Under the pieces are notes generated by a model. That model ran no database searches, had not been told where the DNA came from, and saw only the letters and a program-made list of their open reading frames with translations. Source: Rahnella bonaserana (lineage in GTDB: Bacteria > Pseudomonadota > Gammaproteobacteria > Enterobacterales > Enterobacteriaceae). Taken from it: a stretch of DNA of 64,000 nt. The stretch lies in NCBI RefSeq assembly GCF_019049675.1, contig NZ_JAFMOW010000067.1:434001-498000 (forward strand), written 5' to 3'. Position numbers and translations under genes: made by a program. Below are positions 1 through 7,875 of this stretch, one piece after another. The first letter of the stretch is position 1. Every line of letters begins with the position of its first letter.

Positions 1-711
1 GGTAGCCTGCGCCGGGCATGGCAGCCGTTGTGTGAAGCATTTACGGAAAAAACAGGCACCAAAGTCAATGCGGAATTCGGCCCTGCCGGGCTTTTACGTG
101 AGCGCATCGAACAGGGTGAGAAAGTCGATCTGTTTGCTTCTGCCAACACTTCTCACCCGCTGGCACTACAGCAGCATGGTAAAGCGCTGTCAGTGGACAA
201 CTTTTGCGGCAACAGCCTGTGTGTGACGGCGCGTAAAGTGCCGGAACTGGAGACGCTCAACTGGCTGAAAGTGTTGCTCGACTCGCGTTTCCGGCTGGCG
301 ACATCCACGCCAAAAAGTGATCCTTCCGGCGACTATACCTGGCAAATGTTTGAAAATATTGAGCGTCGCCATCCGGGCGCCGGTGAAACATTGCGCAATA
401 AGGCCTTACGGCTGGTGGGCGGTGAAAATTCAGCAAAAGTGCCGGAAAGCAAACTGGCAGCGGAATGGCTGATTTGCAGCGGGCAAGCCGATGTGTTTAT
501 CGGCTATACCAGTTATGCCACGCTGTTGCGGGAAAATGACGAGCTGGAAGTGTTCAACGTTCCGGCCGATTATAATGTCCGCGCTATCTACGCGCTGGCC
601 ACCTGCACCGAAAAAGGTAAACCGCTGGCGGAATTTATTCTTTCAGAAACCGGCCAGCATATTTTGCAGAACGCCGGTTTTTGCGGAAAGCATTCTGTGA
701 TGCCGGAGTAG
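1..711 (+). CDS. Periplasmic substrate-binding protein, ModA-like (5' partial)
   Basis: The reading frame is open from the first base of the window, so the start codon and any signal peptide lie outside. The visible part reads GSLRRAWQPLCEAFTEKTG, then a GPAGLLRERIEQGEKVDLFASA segment. This is the pattern of type II periplasmic binding proteins of the molybdate/tungstate (ModA) group, where the Ser near the N-terminus and the 'DLFASA' loop help bind an oxyanion. Such proteins deliver the ligand to an ABC permease; no permease or ATPase is visible here, so the partners must lie upstream or elsewhere. Molybdate specificity is a family inference, and other anions are possible. The TTG at 28 is not a believable start because homology runs upstream of it. 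Confidence 0.75.
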   Translation, partial: GSLRRAWQPLCEAFTEKTGTKVNAEFGPAGLLRERIEQGEKVDLFASANTSHPLALQQHGKALSVDNFCGNSLCVTARKVPELETLNWLKVLLDSRFRLATSTPKSDPSGDYTWQMFENIERRHPGAGETLRNKALRLVGGENSAKVPESKLAAEWLICSGQADVFIGYTSYATLLRENDELEVFNVPADYNVRAIYALATCTEKGKPLAEFILSETGQHILQNAGFCGKHSVMPE

Positions 712-731
712 AAAAAAGAAAAAAATAGACC

Positions 732-1589
732 TCAGTGATCGAGGTCCCTTTCCTTCATTGCCCGCTGACGATCATAGTATTCATCTTCGGCGGCTATGAT
801 TTCATCCAGCAGGGAATCCACATCCGCTTTATGCGTATCTTCGGCAAACAGGCCGGTCAGCGGCGATTCCGGCGTCAGTTTGCCGTCTTCGTACAATGCC
901 CAGATCTCTTTGGCATAGCGCGTTTCCAGCAACTTCGGCGCGAACTGACCGTAATACTCGGTCATGTTATTCACATCGCGCTCAAACATCGATTCGGCAT
1001 GGTTATTGGCTGCGGCATCCACGGCCTGTGGCAGGTCGATAATCACCGGCCCGTCAGCATCCATCAGCACGTTAAACTCTGATAAATCGCCATGCACGAT
1101 ACCGGCACACAACATGCGCACGATATTACGGATCATGGTTTCAAAATCAGCCACCGCTTCTTCTTCACTCAGGATGACATCACTGAGGCGTGGCGCGACC
1201 ACACCGTCAGCGTCGGTGATAAGCTCCATCAGCAATACACCATCGAGACAAATGTAAGGCTGCGGAACACGCACACCGGCATTCGCCAGACGGAACAGCG
1301 CATCGACTTCCGCCGTCTGCCAGGATTCTTCCTGCTGTTTACGTCCGAACTTAGTGCCCTTTTGCATCGCACGCGCGTTGCGGCTGTTACGGACTTTACG
1401 GCCTTCCTGATACTGTACGGCCTGTTTGAAGCTGCGCTGCGTCGCTTCTTTATAAACCTTGGCGCAACGGATCTCTTCACCGCATAAAACGGTGTACACG
1501 TCGGCCTCTTTGCCACTTTTCAGTCGACGGACCACATCGTCAATCAGGCCGTCATCCACCAGAGGTTGGATTCTATTTGGGATTTTCAT
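732..1589 (-). CDS. RIO1-family serine protein kinase
   Basis: 285-residue atypical protein kinase of the RIO family. Seen: nucleotide loop KSGKEADVYTV (residues 24-34), the ATP-binding Lys in CAKVYKE (K44), catalytic loop HGDLSEFNVL (H166-G167-D168) and metal-binding Asp in IIDLPQ (D185), where classical kinases have DFG. All catalytic residues are present, so it should be active. RIO kinases are best known from ribosome maturation in archaea and eukaryotes; bacterial members are scattered and some are stress-induced, but a substrate is not known to me. It is convergent with the binding-protein gene and stands alone. The start at 1589 directly begins the conserved N-terminal region. Family assignment is firm, role unknown. 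Confidence 0.88.
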   Translation of the reverse strand: MKIPNRIQPLVDDGLIDDVVRRLKSGKEADVYTVLCGEEIRCAKVYKEATQRSFKQAVQYQEGRKVRNSRNARAMQKGTKFGRKQQEESWQTAEVDALFRLANAGVRVPQPYICLDGVLLMELITDADGVVAPRLSDVILSEEEAVADFETMIRNIVRMLCAGIVHGDLSEFNVLMDADGPVIIDLPQAVDAAANNHAESMFERDVNNMTEYYGQFAPKLLETRYAKEIWALYEDGKLTPESPLTGLFAEDTHKADVDSLLDEIIAAEDEYYDRQRAMKERDLDH

Positions 1590-2010
1590 GCAGCCTTGTA
1601 CCTTATTTCAGCGCATGAGGGAATGACCTGCGCAATATTCCCTTCATTACACACCAGACACCGCGTTCGCGTCATCCTTTCTTGATCCTTATCGCTTACT
1701 GCCTTCAGGAGTACAGTTTAACGTAGTGGCGATGGAGTGGATACTTTCTGCGCACAGGTTCTTGTCATTCTGCGCAAAAAAGAAGTGTGACATTGCTGGT
1801 GTTTTCCCGCTGATCATCATCAGATGGGTATTTGATTTAAATGATGATTTCACGACTGATAATCATTTCATTCTGTAAATAAGCTCTGCCAGTTATTATA
1901 TTTTCATATCGCCGGAACTTTTTCCCTGACTTGAGCTTTTCGTGCTGTTTAGTCTTCGTTTATTAAGGGCAAGAAACGGTATACGCTCCGTTTAGAATGG
2001 AGGTGGTACT
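1590..2010. other. 421-base gene-free, partly AT-rich intergenic region
   Basis: Divergent spacer between the RIO kinase and the reductase gene. No reading frame with a credible ribosome site was seen. The second half is AT-rich, and positions 1857-1867 read TGATAATCATT, the core of a Fur-type box, although the flanks match the 19-base consensus poorly (about 12 of 19). A strong Shine-Dalgarno GGAGGT sits at 1999-2004. Promoters for both genes probably lie here, but no clear -35/-10 pair could be assigned. Confidence 0.5.
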
Positions 2011-3159
2011 GTGCCGGTAATTTCCCGTTGCAGGTTGTCTATTATGAACACTCTATTAATTACCGGTGCCACTGGTTTTGTTGGCGGAGCCGTTGTTGAA
2101 TATTTTCTGCGTCAGCAATTAACCACCCAAAATAAATTATTACTTTTAGTCAGGGCTGACGATAATGCGACGGGACTCACCAGAATTATCGATAACTTAA
2201 AGAAATTTGAACTCAGTGATGAACAACTTTCTGCGCTGAGCGAAGAGTCAATATTAACCGGTGACTTAGCTGACCCTGAAAGTTTTATTCAGGACTCGCG
2301 GTTAGATAATGTCACGCATGTCATTAACTGTGCCGCCATAGCTTCATTCGGTAATAACCCGGCCATGTGGCGTGTGAATGTTGAAGGCTCGCTGGTCTTT
2401 GCCAAACGCATGGCGCAGGTTAAAGGGCTGCAAAGATTTGTGCATGTCGGTACGGCGATGGCCTCAATGCCTGATAAAGACAGCGTATTTTATGAAGGTA
2501 TGCCGGATAACGAGCAGAACGAAGACCTGGTGCAATATACCGCGTCCAAGCGCGCCATCGAAAATCTGGTGCGGGAAGAATGTCCGTCACTGCCGTTTGT
2601 CGTCGCTCGTCCGTCGATTATCGTCGGTCATACCCAGTTCGGTTGCCAGCCTTCGAGCAGCATTTTCTGGGTCTTTATGATGGCGATAAAACTGAAGAAA
2701 TTTACCTGTACGCTCGACGATCAGGTGGATGTGATCCCGGTAGATTACTGCGCGATGGTGCTGGCAAAATTATGTCTGGCGACTGAACTCAGCCATAACT
2801 TTTATCATATTTCTTCCGGCGAAGAGATGTGTACCCCCTTCCATGAAATTGATACGTCTGTGGCGAAAGCGAATAATGCGCCGCGTATTATCAGTGAATA
2901 TGAGCAAATCAGTTATCAGGACTTTACCGGCATCCGCAAGCAATTTAAAGATGTGCTCGGCCCGTGTAATGACAAAATCATTTTACGCGCCATTAAACTT
3001 TACGGCGGCTTTGCCCAGTTAAACGTTAAATTTGATAACTCACGCTTATTGAATATGGGTATTCCTAAACCTGCCGCTTTTAAAAGTTATATTGATAAAT
3101 GTGTTTCCTCTACCCGCGGACAATCTATCAGCGAACTGATGCGGGTGGATTTTAAATAA
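2011..3159 (+). CDS. Thioester-reductase-like extended SDR (NAD(P)-binding)
   Basis: 382 residues. The N-terminal Rossmann motif TGATGFVGG, the GDLADPE segment, NCAAIASF, the NVEGS turn and the YTASK active-site motif (Tyr-x3-Lys) identify an extended short-chain dehydrogenase. It is closest in pattern to the NAD_binding_4 / thioester-reductase group (carboxylic acid reductases, NRPS terminal reductases, fatty acyl-CoA reductases), which release a thioester as an aldehyde or alcohol. No adenylation or carrier domain lies nearby, so the acyl donor is unknown. GTG at 2011 is chosen because GGAGGT precedes it by six bases; ATG at 2044 starts just before the Rossmann fold and is the alternative. 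The gene is AT-richer than its neighbours, which suggests acquisition. Product class is likely, substrate unknown. Confidence 0.7.
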   Translation: MPVISRCRLSIMNTLLITGATGFVGGAVVEYFLRQQLTTQNKLLLLVRADDNATGLTRIIDNLKKFELSDEQLSALSEESILTGDLADPESFIQDSRLDNVTHVINCAAIASFGNNPAMWRVNVEGSLVFAKRMAQVKGLQRFVHVGTAMASMPDKDSVFYEGMPDNEQNEDLVQYTASKRAIENLVREECPSLPFVVARPSIIVGHTQFGCQPSSSIFWVFMMAIKLKKFTCTLDDQVDVIPVDYCAMVLAKLCLATELSHNFYHISSGEEMCTPFHEIDTSVAKANNAPRIISEYEQISYQDFTGIRKQFKDVLGPCNDKIILRAIKLYGGFAQLNVKFDNSRLLNMGIPKPAAFKSYIDKCVSSTRGQSISELMRVDFK

Positions 3160-3183
3160 AACCGGTGTCTGTTAAATATTAAC

Positions 3184-3395
3184 CTCCCCTAAATCATTCT
3201 CGTTGCATCAAGGCGGCAACTGAATGAATCCCCGGTCACTTACATGAGTAAGTGACCGGGGTGAATGACCAAACTGCAGGGAGCAGATTGGAACGCTGCT
3301 TGCAGCGGCTCCTTCAGGAGCGAGGTCCACGGATGAGCCGAGTAACGCAGCCAACGCAGCCAACGCAGAAGCAGTGTGAAGGATGACGGGGATTA
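3184..3395 (+). repeat. ERIC element, copy 1, with internal insertion
   Basis: Contains the ERIC core: GAATCCCC, ACTTACATGAGTAAGTGACC and GGGGTGAATGA at about 3225-3268, and the distal part ACGCAGCCAACGCAG...GAAGGATGACGGGGATTA up to 3395. Between the halves, about 3269-3343, lies roughly 75 extra bases absent from the other three copies here. ERIC elements with internal insertions of about 70 bases are known. The last bases supply the TAA stop of the GST gene on the minus strand. Confidence 0.85.
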
Positions 3396-4016
3396 TACGA
3401 GGCCGTTTCGGCCATACAGACGAAAACCTTCGCGCTGATTCAGTCTGTCGTAATACGCCGTCACTGCCGGTAACGCCGGGCGTGGCATCGGTGTCATCGA
3501 CCAGCGGTTCACCGCCAGCCCGAGCGGAATATCTGCCAGCGTAAAATTATCCCCCAGCACGTAATCGCCGCTGCGCTGCAGTTGTTCTTCCAGCATCTGC
3601 ATATGACGGTTCCACTCGCTGACACCGGCATCAATCAGCGCCGGATCCTGATGTTGCGGACTGTTACGCGCCAGCGCCGGAAATGCATATCGCCAGGCGT
3701 TATTCAGCTCGCCGGCCTGCCAGTCCATCCACTGTTCCGTCAGCGCACGACGCTTCGGGTCAGATGACAGCAAATCCTCACGCCCTTCCCGCGCCGCCAG
3801 ATACCGGCAAATCACGTTGGATTCCCACAGCACGAACTCGCCGTCGAGCACCACCGGCACCATCGCATTCGGGTTCAGCGCTTTAAATTCCGCTGTCTGC
3901 GTGGACTGAAAACCTGAACCAAACTGCTCCTGCTCGTAATCCAGCCCCAGCTCGTGGCAGGTCCACAACACTTTACGCACATTGATTGACGGTGATTTAC
4001 CCAGAATCTTCAGCAT
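3393..4016 (-). CDS. Glutathione S-transferase family protein
   Basis: 207 residues from the ATG at 4016. It begins MLKILGKSPSINVRKVLW, a thioredoxin-like N-terminal GST domain with a likely catalytic Ser in SPSINVRK. The cis-Pro is in MVPVVLDG and the ESN glutathione-binding turn in WESNVICRYL; an all-helical C-terminal domain with the FTLADIP motif follows. GSTs join glutathione to electrophiles or reduce peroxides in the cytoplasm; the substrate cannot be told. A longer frame to 4067 exists, but it would overlap the upstream acetyltransferase and AGGG precedes 4016. It follows the acetyltransferase stop by 34 bases, so the two probably share a transcript. Its stop codon lies in the last bases of an ERIC element. 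Confidence 0.88.
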   Translation of the reverse strand: MLKILGKSPSINVRKVLWTCHELGLDYEQEQFGSGFQSTQTAEFKALNPNAMVPVVLDGEFVLWESNVICRYLAAREGREDLLSSDPKRRALTEQWMDWQAGELNNAWRYAFPALARNSPQHQDPALIDAGVSEWNRHMQMLEEQLQRSGDYVLGDNFTLADIPLGLAVNRWSMTPMPRPALPAVTAYYDRLNQREGFRLYGRNGLV

Positions 4017-4050
4017 GATTTGCCCTGTTAAGTGGAATGCAAATGGCCGG

Positions 4051-4584
4051 TCACGACGGACGAACAAAAATCCGTGTGGCTGAGCCGTGATAAGTGGTAT
4101 CGGTTTTCGTCACAAAACCACATTTTTCCGCCAGACGGATCGAAGCCTGATGCTCCGGCGCAATAATGCAGCATAGCTGACGATCCAGATTTGTTTCTGC
4201 CCAGCGGATCACCACCTGCGCAGCTTCCGAGGCATAACCTTTGCCGTGAAATGCCGGAGAAACCACCCAGCCCATTTCCGCCATACCGTTGAGCGAGGGC
4301 GTGATGTCGCGCTGATAATCTGCCAGACCGATTTCGCCGACAAACGCGCCCTCGGCGCCCTCCGTTTTTTCGAACACAATCCAGTAACCAAAACCGAGCA
4401 TCTGCCAGTGGCCGGGATAACGCAGCAGGCGGCTCCAGCTGGCTTCGCGACCCGACGGTGTGCCGCCGATATATTTCACCACCGCCGGGTCGGCCCATTG
4501 CGCAGCAATATGTTCAAAATCATCAACATGATGGGCGCGTAAAATCAGACGTTCGGTTTCGATAACGGGTGCCTGGGTCAGCAT
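4051..4584 (-). CDS. GNAT N-acetyltransferase, RimJ/RimL type
   Basis: 177 residues. The N-terminal ETERLILRAHHVDDFEHI is the usual opening of RimJ/RimL-like acetyltransferases. VSPAFHGKGYASEAAQ carries the Q/R-x-x-G-x-G/A acetyl-CoA pyrophosphate loop, and the C-terminal NxxSxRLAEKCGF pattern (QASIRLAEKCGFV) is typical. It would transfer acetyl from acetyl-CoA to an N-terminal amine, a small molecule or an antibiotic; the acceptor is not readable from sequence. It lies directly upstream of the GST gene on the same strand. Confidence 0.88.
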   Translation of the reverse strand: MLTQAPVIETERLILRAHHVDDFEHIAAQWADPAVVKYIGGTPSGREASWSRLLRYPGHWQMLGFGYWIVFEKTEGAEGAFVGEIGLADYQRDITPSLNGMAEMGWVVSPAFHGKGYASEAAQVVIRWAETNLDRQLCCIIAPEHQASIRLAEKCGFVTKTDTTYHGSATRIFVRPS

Positions 4585-4669
4585 GGTTTTCCCTGAATAA
4601 AATGAGTTTCCATTAAATTAGCACTGGAATCAGACAGACCGGAAGAGGGGTTTTAACGGGATATGAAAA

Positions 4670-5548
4670 TCAGACGATAATGCGGCCGCGCAGCGCTGAA
4701 GGCGTCATGCCACGGACAGATTTAAAGCGGTTACTGAAATGACTGGTGGAACTGAATCCGCACTCGAGCGCGATAGCCGTGATGTCCATCTGACTGGTTT
4801 TCAGCAAATTTTCCGCGCGGATCAGCCGGGCGTTCATCACGTACTGATGTGGTGCCATGCCCATGCTTTGCTTAAACATGCGGGCAAAATGGAATTCGCT
4901 GAGTTCAGCCAGCGCGGCCAGTTCAGGCAGCAACAGAGGCTCCGCCAGATGGGTGTGAATATACTCTTTCACGCGATTGAGAATATGCGGTGCCAGCCCG
5001 CCGCGCACCGTCGGCATTGCCCATTGCAGATGGGTATAATTTTTGACCAGATGCGCCAGCAGAAGATTGGCGGCGCTGCTCAGCATCAGCTGATTACTGT
5101 TTTCCTGCCACTGACTGCTGAGCAAAAAGTGGCGATACAACAGTGTAATCTGTGGATCTTCTTCGAACGTGCGTTCTTCGAGATTGATTACCGCCGGGCT
5201 GCGATCCCAGGTTTGTTCCACCAGATGCCGCAGATGTTCGTCGGTGCAATACAGATGGACAAATGACAAATCGTCGCGCACGTCCCAGCTCGACATGCTG
5301 CCTTTCGGCATCAGACAAAAGCGATCCGGTCCGCCGCCGTTGCGCCACCCTGCACGGGTTTTGTGATAACACTCATAGCCGTCGGCAACATACAGGCTCA
5401 GCGTGTGATGATCGGCGCTTTCCTGATTCACGATGTCATTTTTGTTCGACCACGCTGCCAGCTGAATGCCGGAACCGAGCTCCACACAGTCATGCAGAAC
5501 CGCTTTGTGCTGACGCAGCGTTTCGAAAGCCTGATAAACCTTAGTCAT
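4670..5548 (-). CDS. AraC-family transcriptional regulator
   Basis: 292 residues from ATG at 5548 (MTKVYQAFETLRQHK). An N-terminal cupin-like ligand domain (about 1-160) is followed by a C-terminal double helix-turn-helix: ELAALAELSEFHFARMFKQSMGMAPHQYV, then ITAIALECGFSSTSHFSNRFKSVRGMTPSALR, the classical AraC signature. It is divergent from the EamA transporter at 5737 across a 188-base gap and probably controls it; that is inference from arrangement. A longer frame runs to 5653, but its extra residues are basic and low in family character. The inducer is unknown. Confidence 0.9.
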   Translation of the reverse strand: MTKVYQAFETLRQHKAVLHDCVELGSGIQLAAWSNKNDIVNQESADHHTLSLYVADGYECYHKTRAGWRNGGGPDRFCLMPKGSMSSWDVRDDLSFVHLYCTDEHLRHLVEQTWDRSPAVINLEERTFEEDPQITLLYRHFLLSSQWQENSNQLMLSSAANLLLAHLVKNYTHLQWAMPTVRGGLAPHILNRVKEYIHTHLAEPLLLPELAALAELSEFHFARMFKQSMGMAPHQYVMNARLIRAENLLKTSQMDITAIALECGFSSTSHFSNRFKSVRGMTPSALRGRIIV

Positions 5549-5736
5549 GGCATGTCCGTGCGGAGGAAAGAAGAGGTTCAGTTTACGGTTTTTCACCGCC
5601 GCAGAGCCACATTTTGCTGCCCGCCGCCGAAAAAAATGCGCAAGAATATGCAACTTAGCGCAAGTCGTTAAAAGCCTGTAATCGGCGGTTCCGGCAGACT
5701 TCTCTCAGCCATTACTTTTTTGAGTGAGAGAAACCC

Positions 5737-6642
5737 ATGAACGCTTTGCTTTATATTCTGGTGATTATTATCTGGGGCACCACCTGGTTTGCCATCTACC
5801 TGCAACAGGGAGACGTGCCTGTAACGGTATCGATTTTCTACCGTTTCCTGCTGGCTGCGGTGATCATGCTGGCGGCATTGCTGGCTACACGCCGGTTGCG
5901 CCGCCTGGGGCTGAAAGATCACCTGTTTTGCATGGTTCAGGGTTGCTGCGTTTTTTGCTTCAATTTTTACTGCTTCTATCATGCGGCCGCTTACATCACC
6001 AGCGGGCTGGAATCGGTGATTTTCTCGATGGCCGTTCTGTTTAACGCTTTCAACGGCATGCTGTTTTTCCGCCAGAAACTGGCACCGGCAGTTATTCCGG
6101 CGTCAATTCTCGGGCTGGCGGGAATTATCACGCTGTTCTGGCATGATCTCAGCGCTGCACATATCGCGCCGGAACTGCTCAAAGGCATCGGCCTCAGCCT
6201 GCTCGGCACCTACGGATTCTCACTCGGCAATATGATCAGCTCACGCCATCAGCGCCACGGCCTGGATGTCCTTTCCACCAATACTTACGCGATGTTTTAC
6301 GGCACCGCGGTGATGGGCGCACTGAGTCTGATACAGGGTGCTTCTTTCGCCATCGTCCTGACGCCGCAATATCTCGGCTCGCTGGTCTATCTTTCGGTGT
6401 TTGGCTCGGTGCTGGCCTTCGGCATTTACTTCACGCTGGTCGGGCGCATCGGTGCCAGTCAGGCAGCCTACAGCACCCTGCTGTTCCCGCTGGTCGCGCT
6501 GACAGTTTCCACGTTTTATGAAGGTTATCAGTGGCACGCTAATGCGGTTATCGGGCTGGTGCTGATCCTGATGGGCAATCTGGTGATGTTCTGCCGTCCG
6601 GCCTGGCTGGAGATGTTCAGGAGGAAGACCGTTGTAGCGTAA
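5737..6642 (+). CDS. DMT-superfamily (EamA) transporter
   Basis: 301 residues with about ten hydrophobic segments arranged as two EamA repeats. It begins MNALLYILVIIIWGTTWFAIYLQQG, with the WGTTWF pattern common at the start of EamA proteins. It is an inner-membrane exporter or importer of small metabolites such as amino acids or nucleobases; the cargo cannot be inferred. Its divergent partner is the AraC regulator, a common control arrangement. Spacing to the tautomerase gene downstream is 116 bases, so co-transcription is possible but not shown. Confidence 0.88.
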   Translation: MNALLYILVIIIWGTTWFAIYLQQGDVPVTVSIFYRFLLAAVIMLAALLATRRLRRLGLKDHLFCMVQGCCVFCFNFYCFYHAAAYITSGLESVIFSMAVLFNAFNGMLFFRQKLAPAVIPASILGLAGIITLFWHDLSAAHIAPELLKGIGLSLLGTYGFSLGNMISSRHQRHGLDVLSTNTYAMFYGTAVMGALSLIQGASFAIVLTPQYLGSLVYLSVFGSVLAFGIYFTLVGRIGASQAAYSTLLFPLVALTVSTFYEGYQWHANAVIGLVLILMGNLVMFCRPAWLEMFRRKTVVA

Positions 6643-6758
6643 GGCAGGTTACCGGTGCGTACAAAAAATCGCTCGACACACCGGCTCTTCGTGTTGCATA
6701 CCTGAAAGGCCGCATCCCCAAAGATGCGCGCCCTACAGAAAATAATGAGGAGAATAAA

Positions 6759-7139
6759 ATGCCTTTTGTACGTATTGATATGGTCGAAGGAAAACCCGAA
6801 ACCTACCGCAAAACCGTTGGCGATGTGGTCTACGACGCCATGCGCACCACGCTGAATGTGCCGGAAAACGACAAGTTTATTGTTATATCCGAACACTCTC
6901 CGGCAGAAATGATGATTTCACCGGACTATCTGGATATCCAGCGCAGCCCGAACTGTATCGTCATCCAGATAACCCTCAACTCCGGCCGCACGACCGAGAT
7001 GAAAAAGGCGTTCTATCACGCCGTGGCGTACGGACTGCACGAAAAAGCCGGACTGCGCCTCGAAGACGTGTTCATCAGCCTGGTCGAAGTGCCGAAAGAA
7101 AACTGGTCCTTCGGCAACGGTGAAGCGCAATACGCGTGA
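6759..7139 (+). CDS. Tautomerase-superfamily protein (Tautomerase_2 type)
   Basis: 126 residues, preceded by AGGAG at good spacing. It begins Met-Pro-Phe-Val-Arg; after Met removal Pro becomes the N-terminal residue, the catalytic base of the 4-oxalocrotonate tautomerase / MIF superfamily. The length (about twice a 4-OT subunit) and the motifs ISEHSPAEM, IQITLNSGRT and VFISLVEVPKENWSFGNGEAQY match the Tautomerase_2 group, often found near catabolic or redox genes. It may tautomerise or decarboxylate a small keto-acid; the substrate is unknown. Confidence 0.88.
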   Translation: MPFVRIDMVEGKPETYRKTVGDVVYDAMRTTLNVPENDKFIVISEHSPAEMMISPDYLDIQRSPNCIVIQITLNSGRTTEMKKAFYHAVAYGLHEKAGLRLEDVFISLVEVPKENWSFGNGEAQYA

Positions 7140-7160
7140 TCCCTGGCCTGAAGATTAACT

Positions 7161-7505
7161 TCAGGCCAGTAAGCTCTCACCGCCAATGAGCGGAATAATC
7201 CGGGCAAGCACATCGTTAAATACGCCATCCTCAGCAACAGCGATAAACTTAGCCTGCCGGTGACGCCAGTCCATCGTATGGATCAACGTGGTGGCAACTA
7301 CGCAAGGTGCGCTCAGATTGTTGACCGGCACCTCGGTCGGTGCGCCGCGGATGCTGCTGCTCACCGGCATACACATCACCAGACCGGTAACCTGATTATA
7401 GGTTTCATGAGACAGGATCAGCGCCGGTCGATATTTGCCTATTTCCTTTCCTTTAGTTGGCTCAAAATCCAGCCAGCAAATATCCCCGCGCTTCGGTAAA
7501 TACAT
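7161..7505 (-). CDS. MazF/PemK-family mRNA interferase toxin
   Basis: 114 residues. It has the PemK/MazF fold signature: GDICWLDFEPTKGKEIGKYRPALILSHE (RPALILS core with the conserved Arg), VMCMPVSSS, and a C-terminal VLARIIPLIGG helix. Such toxins cut mRNA at short sequences when the antitoxin is degraded. It is the second gene of a two-gene operon: the antitoxin stop and this start share one base (TAATG), which enforces coupled translation. Closest in pattern to MazF/ChpB; the cut site is unknown. Confidence 0.92.
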   Translation of the reverse strand: MYLPKRGDICWLDFEPTKGKEIGKYRPALILSHETYNQVTGLVMCMPVSSSIRGAPTEVPVNNLSAPCVVATTLIHTMDWRHRQAKFIAVAEDGVFNDVLARIIPLIGGESLLA

Positions 7506-7753
7506 TAGTAATCAAGCTCCTTGTCAGTCGGTTCTGCCAATTCATCAGCATGAGCATTATACGCGCTCAGCCCCGATAACAGGCTGGCCTCCGTGACCTT
7601 TTGCTTATCGGCTTTCCGAATCTGCAGCCCTTCTTCCGAAATCTCGATATCAACAACATCGCCTTCCTCAAATTGTGGAATTGACTTCAAATTTCCTGAC
7701 AGCCTTAAGGCGATGCTGTTACCCCATTTCTGTAATGTGGCCCGAGTGCGCAT
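7505..7753 (-). CDS. MazE/PemI-type antitoxin, AbrB fold
   Basis: 82 residues from ATG at 7753, which GGAG precedes by eight bases; the in-frame ATG at 7759 is too close to that site. MRTRATLQKWGNSIALRL is the classic swapped-hairpin AbrB DNA-binding start. The acidic tail (SLLSGLSAYNAHADELAEPTDKELDY) should be the disordered part that wraps the toxin. The protein neutralises the toxin and, with it, normally represses its own promoter. Confidence 0.92.
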   Translation of the reverse strand: MRTRATLQKWGNSIALRLSGNLKSIPQFEEGDVVDIEISEEGLQIRKADKQKVTEASLLSGLSAYNAHADELAEPTDKELDY

Positions 7754-7875
7754 GTTCATTTCTCCACCGTTGTATCTACAAAGAGTATACAACCAAAAGC
7801 CCGTCGCAGTATGACTGATACGGGCTTTTGCGAGCTGTATTCCGACTTTTTATCTTTCTGCGTTAATCGGGTGAG

